In this document: positions 14,817 through 23,765 of the stretch, one piece after another | How the letters are laid out: every line of letters begins with the position of its first letter | How positions within the stretch are numbered: position 1 is the first letter of the stretch | Assembly (NCBI GenBank): GCA_017471245.1 | Contig: JAFUVB010000039.1 | Location: 1-38,855 of the forward strand | Direction: 5' to 3' | Source of the DNA: Prevotella sp. | Lineage (GTDB): Bacteria > Bacteroidota > Bacteroidia > Bacteroidales > Bacteroidaceae | Length of the DNA stretch: 38,855 nt | Made by a program: the position numbers and the translations under genes | The notes under the pieces: model-generated | The model's database searches: none | Seen by the model: only the letters and a program-made list of their open reading frames with translations | Told to the model about the DNA's origin: nothing

Positions 14817-17374
14817 ATCACCTCAATCTCAGATGTCAATATCCATCCTTCGCGGCCGTCGGCAAGGCGCACGCCCTTCCAGTCTACCATGGTATCGTCG
14901 GTGATGTCCACACGTGTTCCTTCGTGAATCACGCCCTGATCGGCACTGTTGGCTGCGGGAGTCTTCTTCACCATCGCAGAAGGCGCGATGACGATTGCCC
15001 CTTTCCGGGCGCGCATACGGCTCTGCTGCTGGAAGGCAAACACATTGCTCAGCACGAAAAGAATGATGAACACCATCCCGCCGAAGAACCCTATCTTGCG
15101 CAAAAGCAGGTTCTGGGAGAACAGATACACCAGCGCCAGCACCAGCGTAAGCAGCATTGAGACAATGGCAAGCGCAGCCCAGCCGTCGATGTCGAGCAGG
15201 TTTACCAATGAGCGATACCATGAAAAGAAGAACATTTCGCTCTCTGGAGTGATCTTGTCGATAGTCTTCGACCGCGCCATCTGCAAGTTAAAGCGGATGT
15301 CTTCATCAGAAGGCGACAAGAGCAAGGCACGCTCATAGCTGAGCACGGCACGCGTGATGTTGTCAGTGCGATAATATGAATTGCCGAGATTATAGTATAA
15401 ATCGGCACTCTTACCTTCTTTCAGCAGTTCCTCATAGTCCTTGATGGCCTGCTGATAGTTGCCCTTGCTATATTCCGCATCTGCCTGCTGCTTGGTTACG
15501 GCATGCGCGTTCACCGACAAGAATATCAGGAAGAGGAGCGCCATAGTCTTGGATCCTTTCTTCACTTTCTTCATTACGCCTTCTATCTTCGTGATTGCCT
15601 CCATGGCTGTTTCGTATGTCTTGTTCATGTTTCCGGCAGAATCGCCCGGCGCATAGCGCTCGTATTCGCATTCGTTCAGGGCTTCAATAAACTTGCTGAC
15701 GGTGGATTCGTCGACGTCGCAAGCCTCAAGCTTGCCCGCAATATTGTCGTGCGAGAGATCGGTAACGGGAATATTCAGCTTGTCGCCGATATAGCCCCAC
15801 AACGCGCGGAGCACCTCATCATAGAACTCATTCTGGCGGTTTTCGCGCATCAGCTTGCTGGCAAGCTTCAGGCGTTTCGTGGCTATCTTGTTGGCTTTCT
15901 TGCCCTTCATCTTCACCAAATCGGCATTGTTGATCGCCCGTTTGCGGAAAATCACCATCAGAATGATGAACAGACAGAGCAGCGTGAGCAAGAGAATCCA
16001 ATACAGGGAGCTACCAAAGAAGATGTCGTTGCCGCTCACCATGTTTGCCTTTCCTGTCTTGATGGAATGGATGTCCTGGTTTTTCTCAAGCATAAAATCT
16101 GCAGAATTGCCGGTGCCACCCTCGCCTTTCTCCACCTTTAGCTCAAAAGGCTGGCTCTTGATTGTCTTATACGAGCGGCTGTTCAGGTCGAAATAGGAGA
16201 ACTCCACCGGTGGTATTGTGTATGTTCCTTGGTTTCGGGGAACCACCAGAAAGTCGTAAATCATGTTGCCTTCCACACCGTTGACGGTCAGCTTTGTCTT
16301 GTCGGTCACCTTCGGATCATACTTATCAAAGTCCTTTGGGAAATTAACCACGGGCTGCTTGATGAGCTTGAGATTGCCGTTTCCGCCGATAACGACGCGC
16401 ACGGTGACAGGATCGTTGGCCTTCACAACCGACTTATTGAGCTGGGCAGAGATATTAAACACACCCACTCCACCTGAGAAATCGGCCGGTTTACCTGCCG
16501 GAAGCGGATCCACTTGTATCGTTACGCCGGGAGCCTTGATGCTCCGTTTCACCTCGATATATCCGCTTCCGCCGTTGAAGAATTCCTCAAACGGATCGAC
16601 ATCACGGTTCTTCTGCACCACCGTACCTTCAAACGTGATGCTGGGAATCTCCAACTTGCCCGTCATCTGGGGATACATCACATACTGGCTCCATGTTCCT
16701 GTACGATAGTTCTTGCCGTTGATGTTCTCCACATGCAATGATTTCTGCTGCGGAAGCTTCACTTCCTGGGAGTGGAAACCCGTAAGATCGGGCATGTTAC
16801 CCTCAAACTGCGTGAGTCCGACCAGCGTATATACCTTGTATGTAAGCAGAATCGGCTCCTGCTCATATACGCGTTTCTTGTTCGCGCTCACCTTGATGAA
16901 CAAATCGGAATCACGGATTGGAGAACCGGCAGCGCGCATCTGGGGCATGTCGTCTTCCTCTTCGTGCATCTTGGGAGTGCCTCCCTGACTGCTTTCAGCA
17001 CCTGAAACGGTGATCTTTACCGCCTGAGAAGCTATCTGCTTGCCATTTGCATGGATGTGGGCAGGTGGGATTGAATAGATTCCGTTCTTATTGGCACACA
17101 GGATAAAAGTGTATGTGATGGATGAAGAACTGCTGGTATGGCCGTTCACCATCTGAAAACTCGACTGCGTTGATGTATATGGTCCGGTAATCAATTCTAA
17201 CCCTTCGGGAATGCCTCCTACACGAAAATCCGATGCATTCTGCGTATTCACGGTGTAAGTAAGGCGGAAATTCTCGCCATTCTGTACATGTGAGGGTGCA
17301 TTCACTGTCAATGTCTGGGCATGAACGGCGAATATGAACACCAACATCTGCAATATGATCAATAACCTTTTCAT
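14813..17374 (-). CDS. BatD-BatE fusion protein of the oxygen-tolerance operon
   Basis: The 853-residue ORF joins two proteins that are usually separate. Residues 1-20 are a signal peptide. Residues 21-415 are the BatD beta-rich extracytoplasmic region and 457-477 a membrane segment, followed by a cytoplasmic tail to about 600. Residues 601-625 (MKKVKKGSKTMALLFLIFLS then VNAHA) look exactly like an independent BatE signal peptide. Then come TPR motifs (about 628-700), two membrane segments (733-754, 763-781) and an SH3-like domain (785-853). The internal ATG at 15574 overlaps an out-of-frame TAA (15576-15574) in the same TAATG form as the MoxR/DUF58 junction. So either the genes fused recently or BatE can also be made separately. 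It begins 9 bases after batC. Confidence 0.85.
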   Translation of the reverse strand: MKRLLIILQMLVFIFAVHAQTLTVNAPSHVQNGENFRLTYTVNTQNASDFRVGGIPEGLELITGPYTSTQSSFQMVNGHTSSSSSITYTFILCANKNGIYSIPPAHIHANGKQIASQAVKITVSGAESSQGGTPKMHEEEDDMPQMRAAGSPIRDSDLFIKVSANKKRVYEQEPILLTYKVYTLVGLTQFEGNMPDLTGFHSQEVKLPQQKSLHVENINGKNYRTGTWSQYVMYPQMTGKLEIPSITFEGTVVQKNRDVDPFEEFFNGGSGYIEVKRSIKAPGVTIQVDPLPAGKPADFSGGVGVFNISAQLNKSVVKANDPVTVRVVIGGNGNLKLIKQPVVNFPKDFDKYDPKVTDKTKLTVNGVEGNMIYDFLVVPRNQGTYTIPPVEFSYFDLNSRSYKTIKSQPFELKVEKGEGGTGNSADFMLEKNQDIHSIKTGKANMVSGNDIFFGSSLYWILLLTLLCLFIILMVIFRKRAINNADLVKMKGKKANKIATKRLKLASKLMRENRQNEFYDEVLRALWGYIGDKLNIPVTDLSHDNIAGKLEACDVDESTVSKFIEALNECEYERYAPGDSAGNMNKTYETAMEAITKIEGVMKKVKKGSKTMALLFLIFLSVNAHAVTKQQADAEYSKGNYQQAIKDYEELLKEGKSADLYYNLGNSYYRTDNITRAVLSYERALLLSPSDEDIRFNLQMARSKTIDKITPESEMFFFSWYRSLVNLLDIDGWAALAIVSMLLTLVLALVYLFSQNLLLRKIGFFGGMVFIILFVLSNVFAFQQQSRMRARKGAIVIAPSAMVKKTPAANSADQGVIHEGTRVDITDDTMVDWKGVRLADGREGWILTSEIEVI

Positions 17375-17383
17375 ATCTCTCGT

Positions 17384-18052
17384 TTACCAATTCTTGTTTA
17401 GGGTCCTCTTGCGAGGCTGTTGCATTGCCTTTTTCAACCGTTGCTGGGTTGCTTTCTCATTCTGGACGGCAGCGTCGAGCAGGCGTTCTGCGTTGTCTTT
17501 GCTCATCTGCTCTTGCGGCTGTTGTTGCTGCTGCTTGTTGTCCTTGTCCTTTTTCTGGTTCTGCTTGTTCTGCTGCTCATCGTTGTTTTCCTCATTCTTT
17601 TGCTGATTATCCTTGTTCTGCTGAGGGTTTTCTTTCTGCAGCTTCTTGCAAAGAGCCAGGTTATAGCGTGTCTCGTGGTCTTTTGGATTACATCTGAGTG
17701 ACTGTTCGTAAGCCTTGATGGCATCTCCGAACATCTTATGATTCTGACAAATCACGCCAATATTATGAAATGACTTTGACTGACGGAACTTATTCTTCTC
17801 CAGTTTGGCAGCAGATTGATACTGGGCAACGGCTGCCGAGTCTTTCTGTTGCATCATCAGCGAGCATCCAAGGTTATAAACAGCCTGGGGATTCTCAGGA
17901 TTCTTGGCTGTGGCTTTGCGGTATAGCACTTCTGCCTTCGCATAGTCTTTCTGCCGATACATGCGGTTGCCCTCCCTGATAAACTGCCTGTCCTCCTGCG
18001 CAAGGGCGATTATCGGGATGAAGATGAGTAATATGGTGACAATTCTTCTCAT
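17384..18052 (-). CDS. batC: BatC, TPR protein of the Bat operon
   Basis: The 222-residue protein has a signal peptide (MRRIVTILLIFIPIIALAQ) and tetratricopeptide repeats at about 25-135 (AKAEVLYRKATAKNPENPQAV; YNLGCSLMMQQKDSAA; AIKAYEQSLRCNPKDHET). A very Gln/Lys/Asn-rich low-complexity segment follows (about 140-195), then a conserved C-terminal tail (AERLLDAAVQNEKATQQRL). The TPRs probably scaffold the VWA proteins BatA and BatB on the periplasmic side. The start overlaps the stop of batB by 4 bases. Length is near the Bacteroides BatC norm. Confidence 0.85.
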   Translation of the reverse strand: MRRIVTILLIFIPIIALAQEDRQFIREGNRMYRQKDYAKAEVLYRKATAKNPENPQAVYNLGCSLMMQQKDSAAVAQYQSAAKLEKNKFRQSKSFHNIGVICQNHKMFGDAIKAYEQSLRCNPKDHETRYNLALCKKLQKENPQQNKDNQQKNEENNDEQQNKQNQKKDKDNKQQQQQPQEQMSKDNAERLLDAAVQNEKATQQRLKKAMQQPRKRTLNKNW

Positions 18053-19080
18053 TTCTTTCTGAATAGTTTTAAATTCCTGAGCAGCGGATTCTTGCTCTCC
18101 AACACACAGATCTCTATGATTAACAGCAAGATGGCAAGTATTCCGAAAGCCTGAAACTGCTCGTCGTATTCGCTGTATATAGTGCTGCTGATCTCTCCTT
18201 TCTCCAGTTTTATCAGCTCATTATTCAGGCGTTCCTGCGCAACATTGGTATTATCCACATGGATATATGCCCCGCCGCCTGCCTCAGCTATCTGCATGCA
18301 CATCTGTTCATTAAGTGCCGACATCACTTCTGTGCCGGTATTGTCCAAGAGATAGCCGCCATTGCCGTCGGGAACGGGTGCTCCCTTGGGAGAGCCAACA
18401 CCTAATACGAACACTCTCATGCCTTTTTTCCTCGCGGCTTTCGCAGCCTCAACAGCCCCGCCTTCATGGTCTTCGCCATCTGTAATGATGATAATGGCAC
18501 GCCCCACCTTGTCTTGCTGGGTGAAACTGTTCATTGAAATGTGGATTGCCTCTGCGATATTCGTTCCCTGCGTGGCAATCAGTGACGGGTCGATGCTCTG
18601 AAGGAACATCTTGGCAGACACATAATCGCTGGTGATAGGTAACTGAATGAAGGCATCGCCGGCAAAAACAATCAGGCCAACCTTATCATTCGTGAAGTTC
18701 TCCACCATGTTCTCTATCAGCATCTTACTCTTATCGAGGCGCGAAGGAACAACATCTTCGGCGCGCATAGAATTACTTATATCAACGGCAATCATGGTTT
18801 CGATGCCATTGCGCTTCTCATGCGAAATCTTAGTTCCCATCTGCGGCCTCGCCAACATGATAATCAGCATGGCAAGAGCTGTGAGCAGCAAGCAGAATTT
18901 CACTAACGGGCGAACACGAGACACATCTGGCATCAGCTGTTTGAGCAGTTCCAGTTCGCCGAATTTCTTCAACTTGCTCTTCTTTTTTCTAAAAGCCGCA
19001 TATCTTATCAGCACCAATATGGGTATCAGTGCCAACAAATATAAATATATGGGATTCTCAAATTGAAACATTTCTGTCAA
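18049..19080 (-). CDS. batB: BatB, VWA-domain membrane protein
   Basis: The 343-residue protein has two N-terminal membrane segments (about 12-28 and 60-80) and a von Willebrand factor A domain with an intact MIDAS (DISNSM; ITDGEDHEGG). A C-terminal membrane segment follows (FGILAILLLIIEICVL). In Bacteroides the Bat proteins are linked to aerotolerance and form a membrane complex driven by MoxR-type ATPases; that link is family knowledge, not visible here. It begins 8 bases after batA and overlaps batC by 4. Confidence 0.88.
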   Translation of the reverse strand: MTEMFQFENPIYLYLLALIPILVLIRYAAFRKKKSKLKKFGELELLKQLMPDVSRVRPLVKFCLLLTALAMLIIMLARPQMGTKISHEKRNGIETMIAVDISNSMRAEDVVPSRLDKSKMLIENMVENFTNDKVGLIVFAGDAFIQLPITSDYVSAKMFLQSIDPSLIATQGTNIAEAIHISMNSFTQQDKVGRAIIIITDGEDHEGGAVEAAKAARKKGMRVFVLGVGSPKGAPVPDGNGGYLLDNTGTEVMSALNEQMCMQIAEAGGGAYIHVDNTNVAQERLNNELIKLEKGEISSTIYSEYDEQFQAFGILAILLLIIEICVLESKNPLLRNLKLFRKK

Positions 19081-19088
19081 AACTTACT

Positions 19089-20087
19089 TTAAGGAATACG
19101 TCTAAACCATGTGATTCTCAGCAGGATTTCAAGAAGAAGAAGAAGGAATGCGCCCATGGCAAACGGCAAAAACGCCTCGTATCTCTTAGAGAACTTCTTC
19201 ACTTCCAATTTCGATTTCTCCAGCTTGTCGATATCACTATATATCTTTTTCAGCTCTGCCGTGTTCGTGGCACGGTAGAAATGGCCGTCGGCCAAAGACG
19301 CTATCTCGGTGAGAGTCTTTGTGTCTACGTCGGCCTTAACGTTTACATACTGAATGGTTCCGCCGATTCTCATCGGGTAAGGGGCAACTGTCTTGCTGCC
19401 AACAGCAATCGTATACACCCTGATACCAAGGCTCTTGGCTATCTGCGCGGCAGTCAACGGAGATATGTCGCCCATATTGTTGCTGCCATCAGTCAACAAG
19501 ATGACCACCTTGCTCTTCGTTTTGCTGTCTTTCAACCTCGAAACGGCATTTGCCAATCCCATTCCCACGGCGGTGCCATCTTCTATCAGTCCTCGCTCGG
19601 CAATATCTGTCCTTACATTTTCGAGAAGGTTCAACAGCGAGGTATGGTCGGTTGTCATCGGACATTGCGTAAATGCCTCACCGGCAAAGATTGTCAAACC
19701 GATATTGTCATCCGGTCTTCCTGATATGAATTCAGCAGCTACATCCTTGGCTGCCTCTATGCGGTTAGGTTTCAAATCCTGAGCAAGCATACTGGTGGAC
19801 ACATCCATTGCAAGCATGATATCTATGCCTTCAGAGGTTCTTTTCCCCCAACTGCTGTGCGTTTGCGGACGTGCCAAGGCAAAAACAAGAAGTATAAAAG
19901 TGAGCATTCGGAGCAAGGCGGGCAGCCATACCAGCCTCTGACGCAGGCTTTTGGGTGCGTATTGGTATGCATACGTGCTGCTCATCTGCATGGTGGGCTC
20001 ACTCTTCTTACGATAGAGCAGATACCATAACAGATATGGTATCAACAATACCAGCAATATGAAGTATTCTTTATTTACAAATTCCAT
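19089..20087 (-). CDS. batA: BatA, VWA-domain membrane protein
   Basis: The 332-residue protein has a BatA/YfbK-type N-terminus with two hydrophobic segments (YFILLVLLIPYLLWYLLY; LPALLRMLTFILLVFALA) and the motif LARPQTHS. Its VWA domain has a complete MIDAS (AMDVSTSML, a TDH threonine loop, LLTDGSNNMGD). A C-terminal membrane segment follows (AMGAFLLLLLEILL). It is a paralogue of the next gene (batB) with the same layout. Spacing to the preceding membrane protein gene is 12 bases, consistent with one operon from moxR. Confidence 0.88.
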   Translation of the reverse strand: MEFVNKEYFILLVLLIPYLLWYLLYRKKSEPTMQMSSTYAYQYAPKSLRQRLVWLPALLRMLTFILLVFALARPQTHSSWGKRTSEGIDIMLAMDVSTSMLAQDLKPNRIEAAKDVAAEFISGRPDDNIGLTIFAGEAFTQCPMTTDHTSLLNLLENVRTDIAERGLIEDGTAVGMGLANAVSRLKDSKTKSKVVILLTDGSNNMGDISPLTAAQIAKSLGIRVYTIAVGSKTVAPYPMRIGGTIQYVNVKADVDTKTLTEIASLADGHFYRATNTAELKKIYSDIDKLEKSKLEVKKFSKRYEAFLPFAMGAFLLLLLEILLRITWFRRIP

Positions 20088-20099
20088 ACGTTCTACTCA

Positions 20100-21167
20100 C
20101 TATAATACCAAATAGACATGATACAGAACACTGACAAACAAGACAGAAGCAAGGATGATCAGGGCGCGAATAGTCCATTTCAAGGCCGTTCTCGACCGCA
20201 TTGAGCGCATCTCAGTTTCTGTAAGCTGCGGCTCAACACGCTCTGTCGTTGGCATATTCTCCATCTTTGTGGTGTTGATAAACTCTATGGCGTTCACCAG
20301 ATTGGCATCATTCTCATTGATAAGTGTTGAATATTTAGCGAATTTCACCAAGTCGGCGGTAGTGAAAAGCTCACGCAGTTCATCGATCATCCTACGGTCC
20401 TCAGCTTGCTGCAACCGCTCTATGATCTCTGAACTGGTCATTTCCATGGCGTTGAAGCCAAACCGCTCCTCGATATATTTTCTGAGTGTATCGGTCAAAC
20501 GGGTATAATATGCCTTCTGATCTTCAGATGAAACCATGCGCTCTTCCTTGATTTTCTCGATCTCAGACATTGCCTTCTGATGGGGCAAAACCTTTTTCAC
20601 AATCCTCACATGAGCAATAATGGGCTTGTTTTGTTTGAGACGCAGATGCAGATAGAATGCAACACAAAACAGGAGAACCACCAAAACACTCAGCCAGAAG
20701 ATACCACTCCACTCACTCCATAGGAATGGATTGTCCTGCACATCCTTAGGAGGAAAGAAGTTTTCGGGGTGCAATGTGTCTACCGGCATTGTGATTACTT
20801 TCAGCGCAAGGCTCTTGCTCTTGTACTCTTTACCATCGACCTTGACTGTCATTTCTGGCAGATAATACAGGTTTTCATCAAACGACGTGAGCGTATACAC
20901 TTTGTTCACTCTTACTGTATGATCATCCAAGACAGCTGTGTCGGCAGGATTTGATGACAAAACCTCCACTCCAGGGGTAATATATTGTGAGGGGGTGAAC
21001 TCCGGCATCTGCAGAGACTGCCCCTTTTTCATGGCAACAGACAACGTAAGGTTAGTCTGTTCACCAATCAGAATCTCAATGGAATCGATCTTCGTCTCCA
21101 CCTGAACCTGAGCATTAACACTGAATGCAATGGCCGCCAACAATATGATAATCAACGATTTTCTCAT
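20100..21167 (-). CDS. exported membrane protein of the Bat operon, function unknown
   Basis: The 355-residue protein has a signal peptide (MRKSLIIILLAAIAFSVNA) and a beta-rich extracytoplasmic region resembling the BatD N-terminal fold (TNLTLSVAMKKGQSLQMPEF). A membrane segment lies at about 155-175 (GIFWLSVLVVLLFCVAFYL), followed by a charged cytoplasmic domain and a final membrane segment (TIRALIILASVLFVSVLY). Bacteroidales Bat operons regularly have such a gene between DUF58 and batA. It is placed by context and layout; I do not assign a specific biochemical role. Gaps on both sides are short (4 and 12 bases). Confidence 0.75.
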   Translation of the reverse strand: MRKSLIIILLAAIAFSVNAQVQVETKIDSIEILIGEQTNLTLSVAMKKGQSLQMPEFTPSQYITPGVEVLSSNPADTAVLDDHTVRVNKVYTLTSFDENLYYLPEMTVKVDGKEYKSKSLALKVITMPVDTLHPENFFPPKDVQDNPFLWSEWSGIFWLSVLVVLLFCVAFYLHLRLKQNKPIIAHVRIVKKVLPHQKAMSEIEKIKEERMVSSEDQKAYYTRLTDTLRKYIEERFGFNAMEMTSSEIIERLQQAEDRRMIDELRELFTTADLVKFAKYSTLINENDANLVNAIEFINTTKMENMPTTERVEPQLTETEMRSMRSRTALKWTIRALIILASVLFVSVLYHVYLVL

Positions 21168-21171
21168 CAGT

Positions 21172-22041
21172 CTACCCTCTCATTTGGAATAACAACATCA
21201 ATTGTTTTACGTAATCATCATTCGTTGCAATACTCACATGATCGACATTGCTCTTGTTGAATACATTTTTCAATTCGTTTTGACGATTCAACCAGAACTG
21301 AGTGTGCGCACGGCGAAGCTTCTTGCTGCTGGTATCAATGTACATCTCATGACCCGTTTCGGCATCACGTACTTTCATCAAACCTACATCCGGCAACAGT
21401 TTTGCCCTTTCGTCATACACCTGTATTGCCACAACATCATGCTTTCTGTTGCAGATTGTCAACGCCTGTTCGAAATCGTTCTTCGTGTAAAAGTCACTTA
21501 AGAGGAACGCCGTGCAGTGCCTTTTCATCACACCGGTAAGGAATTCAACAGCCAGATTCACATCAGTCTTCCTACTTTCAGGATGGAAATCAAGCATTTC
21601 CCTGATGATATACAATATGTGTTTCCTGCCTTTCTTGGGCGGAACATATTTCTCAATCCTGTCGGAAAAAAAGATAACGCCGATCTTGTCGTTATTCTGA
21701 ATGGCACTAAATGCAAGCGTGGCGGCAATCTCTGCAACCAAGTCACGCTTCATCTGCCGCTGTGTTCCAAACTCCAAAGACCCGCTGACATCTATAAGAA
21801 GCATCACCGTGAGCTCGCGTTCCTCTTCAAACACCTTCACGTAAGGACGATGGAAACGTGCCGTAACATTCCAGTCAATGTCACGCACATCATCACCAAA
21901 CTGATACTCACGCACCTCACTGAACGCCATACCCCTTCCTTTAAAGGCGGAATGATACTGTCCGGCAAAGATGTTGTTACTCAGGCCGCGAGTCTTTATC
22001 TCAATTTTGCGAACTTTCTTTAGTATTTCCGAAGTCTCCAT
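21172..22041 (-). CDS. DUF58-domain protein (Bat operon)
   Basis: The 289-residue cytoplasmic protein has the DUF58 hallmark GRGMAFSEVREYQFGDDVRD followed by IDWNVTARFHRPYVK. A VWA-like fold follows (MLLIDVSGSLEFGTQ). DUF58 proteins are partners of MoxR ATPases; the VWA-like site here retains Asp-x-Ser-x-Ser. Its ATG shares one base with the stop of moxR (TAATG), so translation is coupled. It has no membrane segment, so it is likely the cytoplasmic adaptor between MoxR and the Bat membrane proteins. Confidence 0.88.
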   Translation of the reverse strand: METSEILKKVRKIEIKTRGLSNNIFAGQYHSAFKGRGMAFSEVREYQFGDDVRDIDWNVTARFHRPYVKVFEEERELTVMLLIDVSGSLEFGTQRQMKRDLVAEIAATLAFSAIQNNDKIGVIFFSDRIEKYVPPKKGRKHILYIIREMLDFHPESRKTDVNLAVEFLTGVMKRHCTAFLLSDFYTKNDFEQALTICNRKHDVVAIQVYDERAKLLPDVGLMKVRDAETGHEMYIDTSSKKLRRAHTQFWLNRQNELKNVFNKSNVDHVSIATNDDYVKQLMLLFQMRG

Positions 22042-23036
22042 TATGGAACCTCTACCTTATTTATTATTTTACTAACGATTTCTTCACTTGTCACATTCAT
22101 GGCTTCTGCCTCATAAGTGAGCCCGATACGATGGCGAAGCACATCATGAGCTACGGCGCGCACATCCTCGGGAACAACATAACCACGACGTTTGATGAAT
22201 GCGTATGCACGTGCAGCCTTGGCAAGATTGATGGAAGCACGAGGTGAACCGCCAAAGGATATCAGGTCTTTCAAGTCAACAAGTCCGTAGCGGTCGGGAT
22301 ATCTCGTAGCAAATACGATATCCGCAATATACTGCTCGATCTTTTCGTCGATATATACTTGACGCACAACTTCGCGCGCATTCAGTATTTCCTGAGAACT
22401 GATTACTGGTTTAACAGCTGGCAGACCTGCCTGAATATTCTCGCGGATGATCAGCTTCTCTTCTTCGATTGACGGATAGTCTATAACAACCTTCAGCATA
22501 AAGCGGTCTACCTGAGCCTCAGGCAATGGATAAGTACCCTCTTGTTCTATAGGATTTTGGGTTGCCATCACTAAGAACGGTGTGGGCAAAGAGAACGTTT
22601 CGCTGCCGATTGTCACCTGATGTTCTTGCATAGACTCTAAAAGAGCGCTCTGCACTTTGGCTGGAGCACGGTTTATTTCGTCAGCAAGCACGAAATTGGC
22701 AAACACAGGACCTTTCTTAACCAAGAACTTCTCGTCTTTCTGCGAGTAGATCATTGTGCCGATCACATCAGCAGGGAGCAAGTCTGGAGTAAACTGGATC
22801 CTGCTGTAATCGGCATCAATCAACTGTGAAAGGGTTTTTATCGCAAGTGTCTTTGCAAGACCAGGCACGCCTTCGAGCAGGATATGCCCGTCGCTCAACA
22901 AACCAATCAACAGTGAATCTATGAGATGTTTCTGACCGACAATCACCTGATTCATGCCATGAATCAAATTTGTCAAGAACGCACTTTGTTGTTCAATCCG
23001 GATATTCAGTTCGCGGATATCGATAGCTTCTGCCAT
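22041..23036 (-). CDS. MoxR-family AAA+ ATPase
   Basis: The 331-residue AAA+ ATPase has Walker A LEGVPGLAKTL, Walker B VLADEINRAP, sensor MATQNPIEQEGTYPLPEAQ with the arginine region DRFM, and a lid domain containing GGSPRASINLAKAARAYAF. MoxR ATPases act as chaperone-like activators of VWA-domain proteins; here the targets are probably BatA and BatB in the same operon. It is the first gene of the run. A TACTTTTG -7 box lies at 23099-23092, 56 bases upstream, and a terminator at 23180-23141 insulates it from the preceding region. Confidence 0.92.
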   Translation of the reverse strand: MAEAIDIRELNIRIEQQSAFLTNLIHGMNQVIVGQKHLIDSLLIGLLSDGHILLEGVPGLAKTLAIKTLSQLIDADYSRIQFTPDLLPADVIGTMIYSQKDEKFLVKKGPVFANFVLADEINRAPAKVQSALLESMQEHQVTIGSETFSLPTPFLVMATQNPIEQEGTYPLPEAQVDRFMLKVVIDYPSIEEEKLIIRENIQAGLPAVKPVISSQEILNAREVVRQVYIDEKIEQYIADIVFATRYPDRYGLVDLKDLISFGGSPRASINLAKAARAYAFIKRRGYVVPEDVRAVAHDVLRHRIGLTYEAEAMNVTSEEIVSKIINKVEVP

Positions 23037-23091
23037 ATTCTTTTATCTATTTATTATTTAAAATGTTATTCTCACTACTGATTTGAGTACG

Positions 23092-23099
23092 CAAAAGTA
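23092..23099 (-). promoter_or_regulatory. -7 element for the Bat operon
   Basis: Minus-strand TACTTTTG matches TAnnTTTG. There is no clear TTTG 19-21 bp upstream, so the promoter is only half supported. Confidence 0.4.
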
Positions 23100-23140
23100 A
23101 TACTTTCGCCTTTGATAGCCGAAAAATAGTGACTAAAAAG

Positions 23141-23180
23141 TATTAAAAAAGTTTCTCAAAACTTACTTTTAAGAAACTTT
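23141..23180 (-). terminator. Rho-independent terminator ahead of the Bat operon
   Basis: AAAGTTTCT (minus, 23180-23172) pairs with AGAAACTTT (23156-23148) around a 15-nt loop, and the minus strand continues TTTTTTAATACTTTTT. It would stop transcripts arriving from the HU-LysM operon before the moxR promoter. Confidence 0.65.
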
Positions 23181-23240
23181 ATACAAGTTCCACAAGTTCG
23201 AAACATGTCTGACTATGTTCAGCATCTGATTTCGCTGCAG

Positions 23241-23390
23241 CAAAAACTTACATTCTGCCGCAATAAAGCATAGGTTTCAGGAGCCGGAAACATAGGTTCG
23301 GGCGATGAAAAGCATAGGTTTAACCCCACAAAAACATAGATTTGGACACGCAAAAACACAGGTTTGAACAAGCAAAAACATAGGATTTGC
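23241..23390. repeat. 22-bp repeat array 2, six or seven CATAGGTTT-type units
   Basis: The conserved C before ATAGG falls at 23269, 23291, 23313, 23335, 23357 and 23379, all exactly 22 bp apart. A degenerate seventh unit is in register at 23247. The orientation matches arrays 1 and 3. Unit sequences vary (CATAGGTTC, CATAGATTT, CACAGGTTT, CATAGGATT), while spacing does not, which suggests the step itself is selected. 22 is not a multiple of three, so the pattern is not coding. Confidence 0.85.
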
Positions 23391-23438
23391 CGCACCTGCA
23401 ACTCCACTCCCAAGGCGAAAAAACAGTTTTTAGCGTAT

Positions 23439-23765
23439 CTGCGCATAAGTCACAGAAAACCAAATGGTTACGAAAAGTTCTGCGTTATCCGCTACGTTAC
23501 CTGCTGCGTATTCACTGCGCAATCCGCTGCAAGTGTTTTTGCTGATGCTGCTTCGTGTGCTGTTATGGTTTACGCAGCAGGTTTGCAGATGCGATGCTAC
23601 AAGTTTGCAGATATGATGCAGCAGGTTTGCAGACGCGGTGCTGCAAGTTTACAGATACCGATACTGCATGCTTGCAGATGGTGACGCAGAGAATACGCAG
23701 CAGGTAACGCAGCGAGTAACGCAGAAAAACACGTAACAAACTGTTATTCAACCGCTTATGCGCAG
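23439..23765. repeat. 82-bp-arm inverted repeat enclosing a repeat array
   Basis: The left arm (23439-23520) and the reverse complement of the right arm (23684-23765) align without gaps over 82 bases, with 62 matches by my count. They share an 11-base identical tip (CTGCGCATAAG) and a 19-base identical block (CGTTACCTGCTGCGTATTC). The 163-base loop holds the GCAGGTTTGCAG array. Within each arm an ACGCAG-type word recurs at 11-12-base steps, half the 22-bp period. The size and structure resemble a MITE-like or cruciform element. Confidence 0.75.
23574..23684. repeat. 22-bp array of a different unit (GCAGGTTTGCAGA type)
   Basis: Units start at 23574, 23596, 23618, 23640 and 23663 (steps 22, 22, 22, 23). 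They alternate between GCAGCAGGTTTGCAGA and GCTACAAGTTTGCAGA types. The unit shares only a GGTTTGC-like core with the CATAGGTTT arrays, but keeps the same step. It fills the loop of the inverted repeat. Confidence 0.8.

Noticed and set aside
23219-23446. 75-residue minus-strand open frame over array 2
   Set aside because: It is a by-product of the 22-bp repeats, which cannot keep a reading frame; no start signal or family likeness.
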